In this document: piece by piece, positions 24,602 through 33,156 of the stretch | Numbering within the stretch: the stretch's first letter is position 1 | Layout of the letters: the number at the start of each line of letters is the position of its first letter | Source: Chitinophaga pinensis | GTDB taxonomy: Bacteria > Bacteroidota > Bacteroidia > Chitinophagales > UBA10324 | Assembly: GCA_945892775.1 (NCBI GenBank) | Contig: CAMDDP010000024.1 | Coordinates: forward strand, 1 to 47,618 | Length of the DNA stretch: 47,618 nucleotides | Direction of reading: 5' to 3' | The notes under the pieces: generated by a model | Database searches by the model: none | What the model saw: the letters and a program-made list of their open reading frames with translations, nothing else | What the model was told of the DNA's origin: nothing | Position numbers and translations under genes: made by a program

Positions 24602-26178
24602 GATGTAAATCTTTTTTCTTTCATTCTTTTCTTATAAGCAACATAAACAAGGTATGCAATTCCTACCCAAACCAATATTAAACCAATCCTGGAAATATTT
24701 ACATAAAGCATTTGCGTATGCAGTTGTTCAATTACGACCGGGTCAGTAGCAGCAAGAATTTGCTTTTTTATTGCATCATGGGTTATCTTGCTCCATATGT
24801 TTGGTAGGCTGGCAATAAATACCCAACCCAATAAGAGAGGAGTGATGTACTTTATAATAAATTTAAATATTGAAGGCACTTTAATATCAGCTCCATCGGT
24901 TATTTCTTTCCATCCTTTATTAATTCCAAAAACCCAAGAGAACAAAATGATTTCTAACAATGCAAATACAACTAGTGAAACAGTTCCAGCCCAATAATCA
25001 TATTCATCAAATACTCCATAATTAAAAAATAAAACAGTGGGTAAGCCAAGTAAAAGAACAACACCACCAAATGTCCACGCTGATTTTTCACGCTTCCATC
25101 CAAATTCATCTTGCAAAAATCCCATTACAGGTGTTCCCATCGCAAGAGAAGAAGTGATTCCTGCAAAAAATAAAAGTCCAAACCAGGCTACTCCACTAAT
25201 TACCGCAAGCATTGGTCCCCATTGTTCAAACAAATAAGGAAGTGTTTTAAAACCTAATCCAAGTCCGCCATTCTTTGTCATTTCAACAACATTTTCAATT
25301 CCCAGATATCCAACTGCAATAGGAATTATTATGGCGCTACCTAAAACAACTTCAACAAATTCATTCATCCATCCGGCACTCATTGCATTAAGTGCAATGT
25401 CATCTTTACTTTTTACATAAGAAGCATAACATTGAATAGAACCCATTCCAACTGAAAGTGTAAAAAATATCTGTCCGGCGGCAGCAAGCCATACTTTAGG
25501 TGTCCATATTGTTGAGAAATCAGGAGTCCATAAAAAGTTCAAGCCAACAGTTCCTGCGTTAATTGCTCCATGGTCACCAGCCTTCATTGTAATTGCCATA
25601 AATGCAAGAAACAATCCGAATATAATTAGCAAAGGCATTCCAATCTTTGCAACCTTTTCAACCCCTCCACTTAATCCGCGAGAAAGAATCCAAGTATTCA
25701 AGACTAAACAAAGTATCCAGAAAAATATTGGTTCAACCGGACTTTCTAATCCTACATAACTCCCAAAAAATCCTGCAACCTGATCTTGTGTTTGTCCTGA
25801 AAAAGTCCGTATTACAGAATGATATACATAAGATAGTGTCCACGATTCTAAATAACAATAATAGGCGGCCACAGCTATATTGGTAAAAATACCGAAAACA
25901 CCAATGTACTTCCAGAATTTTCTCTTATCCATCGTATCTAAAATAAAAGGGGTACTGTGGTGACCAAATTTACCACCGAATCGCCCCATACTCCACTCAA
26001 CCCATAAAAGAGGAATGCCCATCAATAAAAAACAAACTAAGTAAGGAATCATGAATGCACCTCCTCCATTCTGAATAGCCTGAACAGGAAAGCGAAGAAA
26101 ATTCCCTAACCCCACAGCGTTTCCAGCCATTGCCAGTATGAGTCCGATGCGCGAACCCCAAGCTTCTTTATTACTCAT
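24598..26178 (-). CDS. Sodium-dependent transporter, NSS (SNF) family
   Basis: 526 residues with about 12 membrane segments. The first helix carries the Na+/substrate site signature WGSRIGLILAMAGNAVGLGNFLRFP, and GGGAFMIPY follows, both typical of LeuT-fold NSS transporters. Such proteins take up amino acids or related compounds with Na+; the substrate cannot be told from this sequence, although the MetS-like partner suggests methionine or another hydrophobic amino acid. The small subunit gene overlaps the end. A promoter-like pair of boxes precedes it at 26236-26264. Confidence 0.95.
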   Translation of the reverse strand: MSNKEAWGSRIGLILAMAGNAVGLGNFLRFPVQAIQNGGGAFMIPYLVCFLLMGIPLLWVEWSMGRFGGKFGHHSTPFILDTMDKRKFWKYIGVFGIFTNIAVAAYYCYLESWTLSYVYHSVIRTFSGQTQDQVAGFFGSYVGLESPVEPIFFWILCLVLNTWILSRGLSGGVEKVAKIGMPLLIIFGLFLAFMAITMKAGDHGAINAGTVGLNFLWTPDFSTIWTPKVWLAAAGQIFFTLSVGMGSIQCYASYVKSKDDIALNAMSAGWMNEFVEVVLGSAIIIPIAVGYLGIENVVEMTKNGGLGLGFKTLPYLFEQWGPMLAVISGVAWFGLLFFAGITSSLAMGTPVMGFLQDEFGWKREKSAWTFGGVVLLLGLPTVLFFNYGVFDEYDYWAGTVSLVVFALLEIILFSWVFGINKGWKEITDGADIKVPSIFKFIIKYITPLLLGWVFIASLPNIWSKITHDAIKKQILAATDPVVIEQLHTQMLYVNISRIGLILVWVGIAYLVYVAYKKRMKEKRFTS

Positions 26179-26568
26179 ATATTTTAAAATTTCTATTTGT
26201 AGTTTAATAAATGCCTCTAAAAAAGCATCAAAGTTTAAAGGTAAAAAAAATATTGAATTGTCAAAATATTTACTCCCAAGGGGAAAGAAGGGGTTTAAAA
26301 TTATTTAAATCTTCTAAATTATTTAATGCCCCATTCAATTGTTAAAAATAAAAATTGCTATTATATTAGAATGAATATCCGATAAAATAGTGTTTTCATC
26401 GTCTAAAAGCTACTACTTAAAGTAATTCTGTTATCAATTAACAAATGACACAATACTTTTGAAGTATAATTAAAAACAAAAACAATTTCTGTACAATTAC
26501 TTTCTGTAAATAAAGCATCAATAATAAAATCTTGCTCATACATCTTGATAACCAAAAAATCACATCCA
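26179..26568. other. 390-base gap without a gene
   Basis: A/T-rich intergenic region between two divergently transcribed genes. Apart from the candidate promoter at 26236-26264 I see no repeat, RNA or coding frame in it. Confidence 0.6.
26236..26264 (-). promoter_or_regulatory. Candidate promoter of the NSS transporter
   Basis: On the minus strand TTG (26264-26262) is followed after 18 bases by TACCTTTA (26243-26236), close to the TTG-N19-TAnnTTTG consensus of Bacteroidota. It lies about 58 bases before the ATG. Confidence 0.4.
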
Positions 26569-26976
26569 ATGAAAAATAATTTATTCTTACAATATTTTAT
26601 TCTTTCAATGTTGCTATTTGCAACTTATAGCTCACAAGCCCAAACACTATCTTTTTGTGAGGCAGTTGATAAAGATGGAAATGCTATAAATGAAAGCAAA
26701 TCATTTATTATTGGCAAAAATGGTGGTTACTTTAATATTTTAGTTCGTTTGCCTTATGAATTAAAAAGCTACTATGTCAATTACGATATTTACGATATAA
26801 ATACTGATGGCTCAGAACATTTTATTTCAACAATTCACCAAGAAGCCCAACCAGAATGGGAATTTTTCTCAAGGGAAATGACTTTCTTTAATGAGGGAAC
26901 TTTCAAAATTTATGTTTATGATGATAATGATTATCTTCTTACTTCATCATCAGTAAAAGTTAAAAAACAATTATAA
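26569..26976 (+). CDS. Hypothetical secreted protein
   Basis: 135 residues from the ATG at 26569; the longer frame begins at a TTG (26545) that would place eight polar residues before the signal peptide. The leader ends SSQAQ. The mature part is a single beta-rich domain (FIIGKNGGYFNILVRLPYEL, YYVNYDIYDI, FKIYVYDDNDY) that looks like a small Ig- or C2-like sandwich. No family recognised. It is followed by a 96-base gap and the FKBP lipoprotein gene on the same strand, possibly one transcript. Confidence 0.7.
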   Translation: MKNNLFLQYFILSMLLFATYSSQAQTLSFCEAVDKDGNAINESKSFIIGKNGGYFNILVRLPYELKSYYVNYDIYDINTDGSEHFISTIHQEAQPEWEFFSREMTFFNEGTFKIYVYDDNDYLLTSSSVKVKKQL

Positions 26977-27072
26977 CTCTCTTTTTTAGAATTCAGTTTC
27001 AATAGGCAAACTCTAAATATTAAAATATAGAATCACAGAGTTATAATTGCAAAAAAATTAAAAATATTTGCA

Positions 27073-27537
27073 ATGAATATTAAAAAAAACATTATTCTAC
27101 TCTCCTTTTTCTTTTTATTAAGCTGTTCGAAAAATGAAAACTGTGATGCAGTTAAAATTTCCGCTCCTGCTTCTGAAATAAATAATCTGAGAGACTATTT
27201 AACTAATAATGGTATAACCGCCACAGAAGATTCAAGAGGTTTTTTTTACACAATTGTCACGGCAGGTATAGGAGATAATCCAAATATTTGTTCTTCTGTT
27301 ACTGTTAATTATGAAGGCAAGTTAGTTGATGGAACCACTTTTGATTCAGGAAGCAATTTATCATTCTCTTTGGACGGATTAATTATTGGCTGGCAAGAAG
27401 GAATACCCCTATTAGCGCCGGGCGGGGAAATAATCTTATACCTACCTCCAGCATTGGCATATGGTTCCAATGGTGCAGGAAGTATTCCAGGCAATTCAAA
27501 TTTGATATTTACTATTGATTTAATAAAAGTGAACTAA
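27073..27537 (+). CDS. FKBP-type peptidyl-prolyl isomerase lipoprotein
   Basis: 154 residues. Lipobox LLSC (Cys18) after a hydrophobic leader, so an anchored envelope protein. The FKBP domain (about 58-154) has VNYEGKLVDGTTFDSG, IIGWQEGIPLL and PPALAYGSNG, which contain the residues of the active-site pocket; the final strand reads LIFTIDLIKVN. It speeds up folding around Xaa-Pro bonds of exported proteins. Bacteroidota often carry several such lipoproteins. It is separated by 42 bases from the convergent ubiX gene. Confidence 0.94.
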   Translation: MNIKKNIILLSFFFLLSCSKNENCDAVKISAPASEINNLRDYLTNNGITATEDSRGFFYTIVTAGIGDNPNICSSVTVNYEGKLVDGTTFDSGSNLSFSLDGLIIGWQEGIPLLAPGGEIILYLPPALAYGSNGAGSIPGNSNLIFTIDLIKVN

Positions 27538-27579
27538 TCCCTAATTATCTTATAAAGAATAAAAAGCTAAGCAAAGCAA

Positions 27580-28137
27580 TTAAATCTCCTTCCACCTATA
27601 AGTATCAATAGGCAAACCACTTAAGTCAAGAATTCGATCAACTACAGTAGCAGCTAATTCCTCAAATGATTTAGGATTGGAATAAAAAGAAGGAGTTGCG
27701 GGACAAATAATTCCTCCAGATTCAGTTATTATTTTCATGTTGTTAATATGAATGAGATTATAGGGCGTATCGCGAACAACAAGAATTAATTTTCTTCTTT
27801 CTTTTAAAATCACATCCGCAGCCCTGGTAATTAAATCATCTGAAATGCCCCCGGCAATTCGACCTAAAGTACCCATTGAACACGGACAAACTATCATAGT
27901 TGAATACTTGGCCGAACCACTGGCAAACGGAGCCATAAAATCACTCTTAGAATAAAAAGAAAATGAATAATTTTTATAATCAGAATCTCCCAACTCATGT
28001 TGCCAAACTGTTTTTGCATTATCACTCATTACAACTCCTACCGTAGCAACATTCTCCTTCAATTGTGAAAGCTTATTCAAAAGCACTTTAGCATAAATAC
28101 TTCCACTTGCTCCAGTAATTGCAACAATGATTTTCAT
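27580..28137 (-). CDS. ubiX: Flavin prenyltransferase UbiX
   Basis: 185 residues from the ATG at 28137 (MKIIVAITGASGS), the normal family start; ATGs at 28146 and 28155 would add three or six residues. The flavodoxin-like fold has VAITGASGSIYAKVLL near the N-terminus, MIVCPCSMGTLGRIAGGISDDLITRAADV in the middle (the CPxSM/TL and R-A-D-V motifs) and LVVRDTPYNLIH with ENMxxI-type sequence after it. It makes prenylated FMN, the cofactor of UbiD-type decarboxylases. No ubiD is in the window. Confidence 0.94.
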   Translation of the reverse strand: MKIIVAITGASGSIYAKVLLNKLSQLKENVATVGVVMSDNAKTVWQHELGDSDYKNYSFSFYSKSDFMAPFASGSAKYSTMIVCPCSMGTLGRIAGGISDDLITRAADVILKERRKLILVVRDTPYNLIHINNMKIITESGGIICPATPSFYSNPKSFEELAATVVDRILDLSGLPIDTYRWKEI

Positions 28138-28236
28138 TTTTTCCATCAGATGCAAAAATAGTTTATAGTATCAAATGTGGTTACTATCAAACTTTGGCTT
28201 TATTTTTGGATAAAACAATTAGATAAAACTAAAAAT

Positions 28237-28752
28237 ATGAATAAATCCTTAGGACTAATTCTGCTCATTACTCTCTCAATGGCAACTCACTCTTATGCAC
28301 AAACTAATGAAATTAAATGGATGACCTTACCACAGGTTGAAGTGGCGATGAAAAAAAAGCCGAAAAAAATATTTGTAGATATATACACCGAATGGTGTGG
28401 TTGGTGTAAGCGCTTAGATGCTGGAACCTATAAAGATCCTGCTGTAGTAAAATATATAAATGAAAACTTCTACTCAGTTAAAGTAGATGCTGAAATGAAG
28501 GAAGCCATTATTTATCTTGGGAAGACTTACAATTATGATGCATCCCAAAAGAAAAATTTAATTGCAGCTCAATTTATGGGTGAAAGTGGTGGATATCCAA
28601 CCCTTACTTACATCGATGAAAATTTCAAAGTATTAGAGGTGAAACCAGGTTATGTTGATGGTGCAGCCTTTTTAAAAACATTAAAATATTACGGAGATAA
28701 TTACTACCTAAACATGGATATAAACAAGTATAATACAGAGATTACTAAATAG
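28237..28752 (+). CDS. Periplasmic thioredoxin-like protein
   Basis: 171 residues from the ATG at 28237, where the signal peptide begins (ends SYAQ); a longer start at 28177 puts 20 residues in front and is less likely. The fold shows TEWCGWCKRL (C54, C57), the reactive CxxC; VVKYINENFYSVKVD follows and GGYPTLTYID supplies the cis-proline loop. It is a DUF255/thioredoxin_7-like member and probably a thiol oxidoreductase in the periplasm. It ends with a strong terminator 19 bases downstream. The partner proteins are unknown. Confidence 0.88.
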   Translation: MNKSLGLILLITLSMATHSYAQTNEIKWMTLPQVEVAMKKKPKKIFVDIYTEWCGWCKRLDAGTYKDPAVVKYINENFYSVKVDAEMKEAIIYLGKTYNYDASQKKNLIAAQFMGESGGYPTLTYIDENFKVLEVKPGYVDGAAFLKTLKYYGDNYYLNMDINKYNTEITK

Positions 28753-28771
28753 TTTTTTTACGATAGATTTT

Positions 28772-28805
28772 AAAATCCTAATTCGTTAATCAGAATTAGG
28801 ATTTT
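28772..28805 (+). terminator. Rho-independent terminator after the thioredoxin-like gene
   Basis: A perfect 13-base stem (28772-28784 with 28793-28805), 8-base loop, followed by GTTTTTA. It lies 20 bases after the stop codon and isolates this gene from the DUF3822 operon. Confidence 0.85.
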
Positions 28806-28856
28806 GTTTTTATATAGCTTATCACTTCATTGGTTATTTTTGGCAACAGTTCAGCT

Positions 28857-29723
28857 ATGTCACTCCACGAAACTAAAAAACATATTCAAACAGGAATTAC
28901 CCTAAACGACAAGAGTTTTAAAACCAAACTTGCGCCTAACTTTCGTCTATCTATTTATTTAAATAATGATCAATTAGTCTATTCGATTATAGATATTTTG
29001 AGTCGAAAATTATTGCACCTTCAATCTTATAACTTCTTTAATATTCTAAACAAGGAAGAATACAACATCACACTAAAACAAATGATTGCTGGTGATGATT
29101 TACTCACATTGCCTTATAGCAAAACCCATATTCATCTGTTAACAGAATGCATGACACTTATTCCCGAATCATTATTTGATGAATCCAAGAAATCAGAATT
29201 GTTAGAATTCAATCAACAAAACATTTCTTCTTTTAATATAAGAAATGATAGCATTCAAAAAACAGAAGCTGTAATCATTTATGGAATTGATATTGAAACA
29301 GAAAAAAATTTAACCGATTATTTTCCAAAATCAAAAATCAATCATTCGGCCTCTTCTCTTATTGAAACATGGATTAAAGCCAATGCGGGAACTGAAGTTT
29401 TGCATTGTTATGTTCAGCCTTCGACTATACAAATTGGCTATATAAAAAATGAACAATTAAAATTCTTTAATATTTACCAATATAAAAGTCCTGAAGATTT
29501 TATTTATTACTTAATGAATGTGGTCAATCATTTATCAATTGACCAGGATAAAATAAATTTAATTTTTAGTGGTGAAGTAGTAGCTGACTCAGGAATCTAC
29601 AAACTCGCCTATAAATACATTCGCACTATTCATTTCGCACAACGGCCTCAATGGGTTCAGTGCTCTGAAGAAATTAATTTTCCTAACCATTTTTATTTCA
29701 ATCTATTCTGTTTAGAATCATGA
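28857..29723 (+). CDS. DUF3822 family protein
   Basis: 288 residues from the ATG at 28857; an upstream TTG (28830) would add nine residues and has no support. Features visible are an actin-like-fold pattern (FRLSIYLNNDQLVYSIIDI... LLHL) and repeated strands such as VIYGIDIETEKNL and LHCYVQPSTIQIGYIKN. The family is limited to Bacteroidota, has unknown function, and regularly stands before rsmD and coaD. Here its stop overlaps the rsmD start by four bases (29720-29723), so the three are an operon. A weak TATTTTTG -7 box lies at 28835-28842. Confidence 0.85.
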   Translation: MSLHETKKHIQTGITLNDKSFKTKLAPNFRLSIYLNNDQLVYSIIDILSRKLLHLQSYNFFNILNKEEYNITLKQMIAGDDLLTLPYSKTHIHLLTECMTLIPESLFDESKKSELLEFNQQNISSFNIRNDSIQKTEAVIIYGIDIETEKNLTDYFPKSKINHSASSLIETWIKANAGTEVLHCYVQPSTIQIGYIKNEQLKFFNIYQYKSPEDFIYYLMNVVNHLSIDQDKINLIFSGEVVADSGIYKLAYKYIRTIHFAQRPQWVQCSEEINFPNHFYFNLFCLES

Positions 29724-30283
29724 GAGTAATAAGTGGTTCATTAAAAGGACGAAGATTTCATCCTCCTCAAAACATTCCAACACGGCCAACAACTGATTTT
29801 GCCAAGACTGGATTATTTAATATTCTAACCAATAATTTTAATTTTTCTGAAATCAGCTTTCTCGACCTGTTTGCCGGAACAGGAAACATCTCTTACGAAA
29901 TGTCCAGTCGCGGCAGTCACCGAATACTAGCAATTGAGAATGATAATAAGTGTGCAGCTTTCATCAATCAAACAAAAATTGAATGGAAGTTACCCATTGA
30001 TATTATTAAGATGGATGTGTTTAAATTTATAAATAACTGCAACGAAAAATTCGATTTAATTTTTGCAGATCCACCTTATACGCATGAAAATATTGATGAA
30101 TTACCAGAGTTAATTCTAAAAAAAAACAAATTATTAAAACCAGACGGTTGGTTTATTTTAGAAACTTCTCACAAACATCAATACACCAATCACCCTAATT
30201 TCTTTCGAGTAAAAAATTATGGCGAGATACATTTTCATATCTTCACAACTGAACCCGCACCAATTCAAAAAACAATAGAATGA
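29720..30283 (+). CDS. rsmD: 16S rRNA (guanine(966)-N(2))-methyltransferase
   Basis: 187 residues. N-terminal MRVISGSLKGRRFHPP and PTTDFAKTGLFNIL are the family signature; SAM binding is by DLFAGTGNISYE; the catalytic motif is FADPPYT (DPPY). It methylates a guanine in helix 31 of 16S rRNA during small-subunit assembly. It overlaps DUF3822 upstream and coaD downstream by four bases each, so translation of all three is coupled. Confidence 0.95.
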   Translation: MRVISGSLKGRRFHPPQNIPTRPTTDFAKTGLFNILTNNFNFSEISFLDLFAGTGNISYEMSSRGSHRILAIENDNKCAAFINQTKIEWKLPIDIIKMDVFKFINNCNEKFDLIFADPPYTHENIDELPELILKKNKLLKPDGWFILETSHKHQYTNHPNFFRVKNYGEIHFHIFTTEPAPIQKTIE

Positions 30284-30753
30284 AAACAGCCGTTTTTCCA
30301 GGATCATTTGATCCATTTACAATTGGGCACGAAGATATTATTCGCAGGGCCCTTCCATTGTTCGACCAATTGATTGTGGCTATTGGATACAACTCGTCAA
30401 AGAAAAATATGTTTGACTACGAAGTTCGATTGAAATGGATAAAAGAAATATTTTCCAATGAAAAAAAAGTAGTTGTTAAGACATATGAAGGACTTACTGT
30501 TGATTTTTGCGTAGAACAAAAAGCAAAATACATATTGCGAGGTGTTCGCTCTTCAGTTGATTTTGAATTTGAAAAGGCAATAGGGCAAATGAATATGGGC
30601 TTACAACCCACTCTGGAAACTTTGATACTTATCTCGCGCCCCGAACATAGTCACATCAACAGCACCATCATTCGAGATATTATTTTACATAAAGGTGATG
30701 TTAGTGCTTACGTTCCAAAAGTAATAAGTGATTATTTGAAAGGGATCTTATAA
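30280..30753 (+). CDS. coaD: Pantetheine-phosphate adenylyltransferase
   Basis: 157 residues. The nucleotidyltransferase motif FPGSFDPFTIGHEDII (with T-x-GH) is at the N-terminus and ISRPEHSHINSTIIRDII, the ATP-binding ISSTxVR equivalent, near the C-terminus. It transfers AMP from ATP to 4'-phosphopantetheine, the penultimate step of coenzyme A synthesis. It is the last gene of the DUF3822-rsmD-coaD operon and ends ten bases before the convergent aroC. Confidence 0.97.
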   Translation: MKTAVFPGSFDPFTIGHEDIIRRALPLFDQLIVAIGYNSSKKNMFDYEVRLKWIKEIFSNEKKVVVKTYEGLTVDFCVEQKAKYILRGVRSSVDFEFEKAIGQMNMGLQPTLETLILISRPEHSHINSTIIRDIILHKGDVSAYVPKVISDYLKGIL

Positions 30754-30763
30754 TATTCCGATC

Positions 30764-31843
30764 TCATACACGGCTCAACTTATTCCGCAAATGAAAATCA
30801 GCTAGCACAATAGCAGTCATAGCCTCCACGATCGGAACAGCACGAGGTAAAACACAGGGGTCATGCCTTCCTTTTGCTTCCAATAAAACTTCTTCGCCCT
30901 CAGAATTTATAGTTGATTGCTGCTTACCAATAGTTGCAGTTGGTTTAAAAGCTACACTAAAATAAATTTCCATTCCATTACTTATTCCTCCTTGTATTCC
31001 GCCTGAAAAATTTGTCTTTGTAAATGGTTTATCGCCACTCATCTCAAATGCATCATTGTGTTCACTTCCCTTCAATTCTGAACCAGCAAATCCGCTTCCG
31101 TATTCAAATCCATGAACAGCGTTGATACTGAAAATTGCTTTTGCTAAATCAGCCTGTAGCTTATCGAAAATCGGTTCCCCTAAACCAATCGGAACATTTT
31201 TTATTACGCAATGAATAACTCCTCCCAATGAATCCCCCTCCTCTTTTGCTCTTAAAATTTCTTCCTGCATTTGTTGAGCAACTATTGCATCAGGGCAACG
31301 AACGAGTGTAGAATCTACCAGGTTTAAATCAAGTTCAGAATATTTTTTTTTCAATTTTATTTTCCCAATCTGTTGCACATAAGCTGTAATGGTTAATCCG
31401 GATTTCTTTAATAATAATTGTGCAATAGCCCCCGCTGCCACTGAAGCCGCTGTTGCGCGTGCAGAAGCCCTACCTCCACCTCGATAATCTCTTACTCCAT
31501 ACTTAGCCTCATAAGTATAATCAGCGTGCGACGGACGAAAAATATTTTTCATCTCAACATAATCTTGCGACTTTGCATCAGTATTATTTATGAGCAAACA
31601 AATAGGAGTACCTAAAGACTTTCCTTCAAACACACCCGAAAGAATTTGCGCCTTATCGCTCTCCTTTCTTTGAGTGGTAATAATCGATTGACCAGGTTTT
31701 CTTCGGTCAAGATGGTATTGAATGAAATCCTCATCAATGTCCAATCCTGCTGGGCAGCCGTCAATCAGAGCCCCAATAGCCAAACCGTGAGATTCACCAA
31801 AAATACTAACCTTAAAAACCTGTCCAATACTGTTTCCTGCCAT
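30764..31843 (-). CDS. aroC: Chorismate synthase
   Basis: 359 residues from the ATG at 31843 ([20 protein letters not shown]), the canonical N-terminus; a longer start at 31870 adds nine unlikely residues. The FMN- and substrate-binding motifs are in place: [48 protein letters not shown] and the C-terminal [18 protein letters not shown]. It removes phosphate from EPSP to give chorismate, the precursor of the aromatic amino acids. It is divergent from hutI and 47 bases away. Confidence 0.97.
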   Translation of the reverse strand: MAGNSIGQVFKVSIFGESHGLAIGALIDGCPAGLDIDEDFIQYHLDRRKPGQSIITTQRKESDKAQILSGVFEGKSLGTPICLLINNTDAKSQDYVEMKNIFRPSHADYTYEAKYGVRDYRGGGRASARATAASVAAGAIAQLLLKKSGLTITAYVQQIGKIKLKKKYSELDLNLVDSTLVRCPDAIVAQQMQEEILRAKEEGDSLGGVIHCVIKNVPIGLGEPIFDKLQADLAKAIFSINAVHGFEYGSGFAGSELKGSEHNDAFEMSGDKPFTKTNFSGGIQGGISNGMEIYFSVAFKPTATIGKQQSTINSEGEEVLLEAKGRHDPCVLPRAVPIVEAMTAIVLADFHLRNKLSRV

Positions 31844-31890
31844 AACGAAATATATTTTCTTTCTTTGCAAAACTAAAACGGAAATTGAAG

Positions 31891-33129
31891 ATGAGTCTTT
31901 TAATCAAGAATATAAAAGCACTTGCTGGTATTCATCCTATAGATAAATTAATCTTGAAAGGAAGTGAATTGAACAATCTTCCTACTATTGAAAATGCTTT
32001 TCTTTTAACTGTTGGTGATAAAATAAAATCATTCGGTAAGATGGAAGAAATTTCAGCAGCCAATATTCCGAATACCCCAAACGAGATTGATGCAAAAGGA
32101 AAATTTGTTTTTCCTTCCTTCTGTGATTCACATACACATTTGGTTTTTGCTGAAACGAGAGAATCAGAATTTGTTGATAAAATTTCTGGACTCAGTTACG
32201 AACAAATTGCTGCTAAAGGTGGAGGCATTTTAAACTCAGCAAAAAAACTCTCCATTACATCAGAAGAAGAATTGGTTGAAAGCGCTTTAAACAGATTGCA
32301 GGAGGTTCAATCGCAGGGAACAGGTGCGATAGAAATAAAAAGTGGATATGGATTATCGATTGAAGCTGAATTGAAAATGCTGCGTGTAATTCGGAAACTG
32401 AAAACACTTTCTCCTCTTACAATCAAAAGCACATTCTTAGGTGCGCATGCCGTTCCGTTTGAATACAAAAACAATCGCAATGAATACATCAGAATCATTA
32501 TTGAAGAAATGATGCCGCGAATTGCTGATGAAGGTCTTGCTGATTACTGCGATGTATTTTGTGAGAATGGGTTTTACTCACCTGAAGAAACCGATAAGAT
32601 TTTACAAGCTGGTTGGAAGCATAATCTCAAACCAAAAATTCATGCTAACCAATTAGCTATTTCAGGTGGAGTACAAGCCGGCGTTCGCAACAATGCAATA
32701 AGTGTTGATCATTTAGAGAATATTGGTGACAAAGAAATTTATATTTTGAAAAAATCAAATACCATTGCTACCATGCTCCCAACAGCAGCTTTCTTTTTAC
32801 GATTGCCTTATCCACCTGCGCGAAGAATGATTGAAGAAAATTTATCTATTGCACTAGCTTCCGATTTTAATCCTGGCTCCTCTCCTTCTGGAAGAATGAG
32901 TTTTGTGATTTCACTTGCTTGTATTCAAATGAAAATGACACCTGAAGAAGCCATTAATGCTTCTACTTTAAACGGCGCAGCAGCAATGGAACTCTCTAAT
33001 GATTTCGGTTCCATCGCAATTGGTAAAAGAGCAAATCTGATTATCACTAATGAAATTTCTTCAATCGCAAACATTCCCTACTTCTTCGGAAGAGATTGCA
33101 TTAATCGTGTGATTGTAAATGGTGAATAG
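31891..33129 (+). CDS. hutI: Imidazolonepropionase
   Basis: 412 residues from the ATG at 31891; the TTG two codons upstream is less likely. The amidohydrolase metal-binding motif is SHTH (H81, H83), with later ligands in KIHANQL and VDHLEN, and [12 protein letters not shown] gives the metal-bound Asp. It opens the ring of imidazolone-5-propanoate to N-formimino-glutamate in histidine breakdown. The other hut genes are absent from the window. It is convergent with rnr, 27 bases apart. Confidence 0.95.
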   Translation: MSLLIKNIKALAGIHPIDKLILKGSELNNLPTIENAFLLTVGDKIKSFGKMEEISAANIPNTPNEIDAKGKFVFPSFCDSHTHLVFAETRESEFVDKISGLSYEQIAAKGGGILNSAKKLSITSEEELVESALNRLQEVQSQGTGAIEIKSGYGLSIEAELKMLRVIRKLKTLSPLTIKSTFLGAHAVPFEYKNNRNEYIRIIIEEMMPRIADEGLADYCDVFCENGFYSPEETDKILQAGWKHNLKPKIHANQLAISGGVQAGVRNNAISVDHLENIGDKEIYILKKSNTIATMLPTAAFFLRLPYPPARRMIEENLSIALASDFNPGSSPSGRMSFVISLACIQMKMTPEEAINASTLNGAAAMELSNDFGSIAIGKRANLIITNEISSIANIPYFFGRDCINRVIVNGE

Positions 33130-33156
33130 CTAATGGGCAACTTTAATAAATTGATA

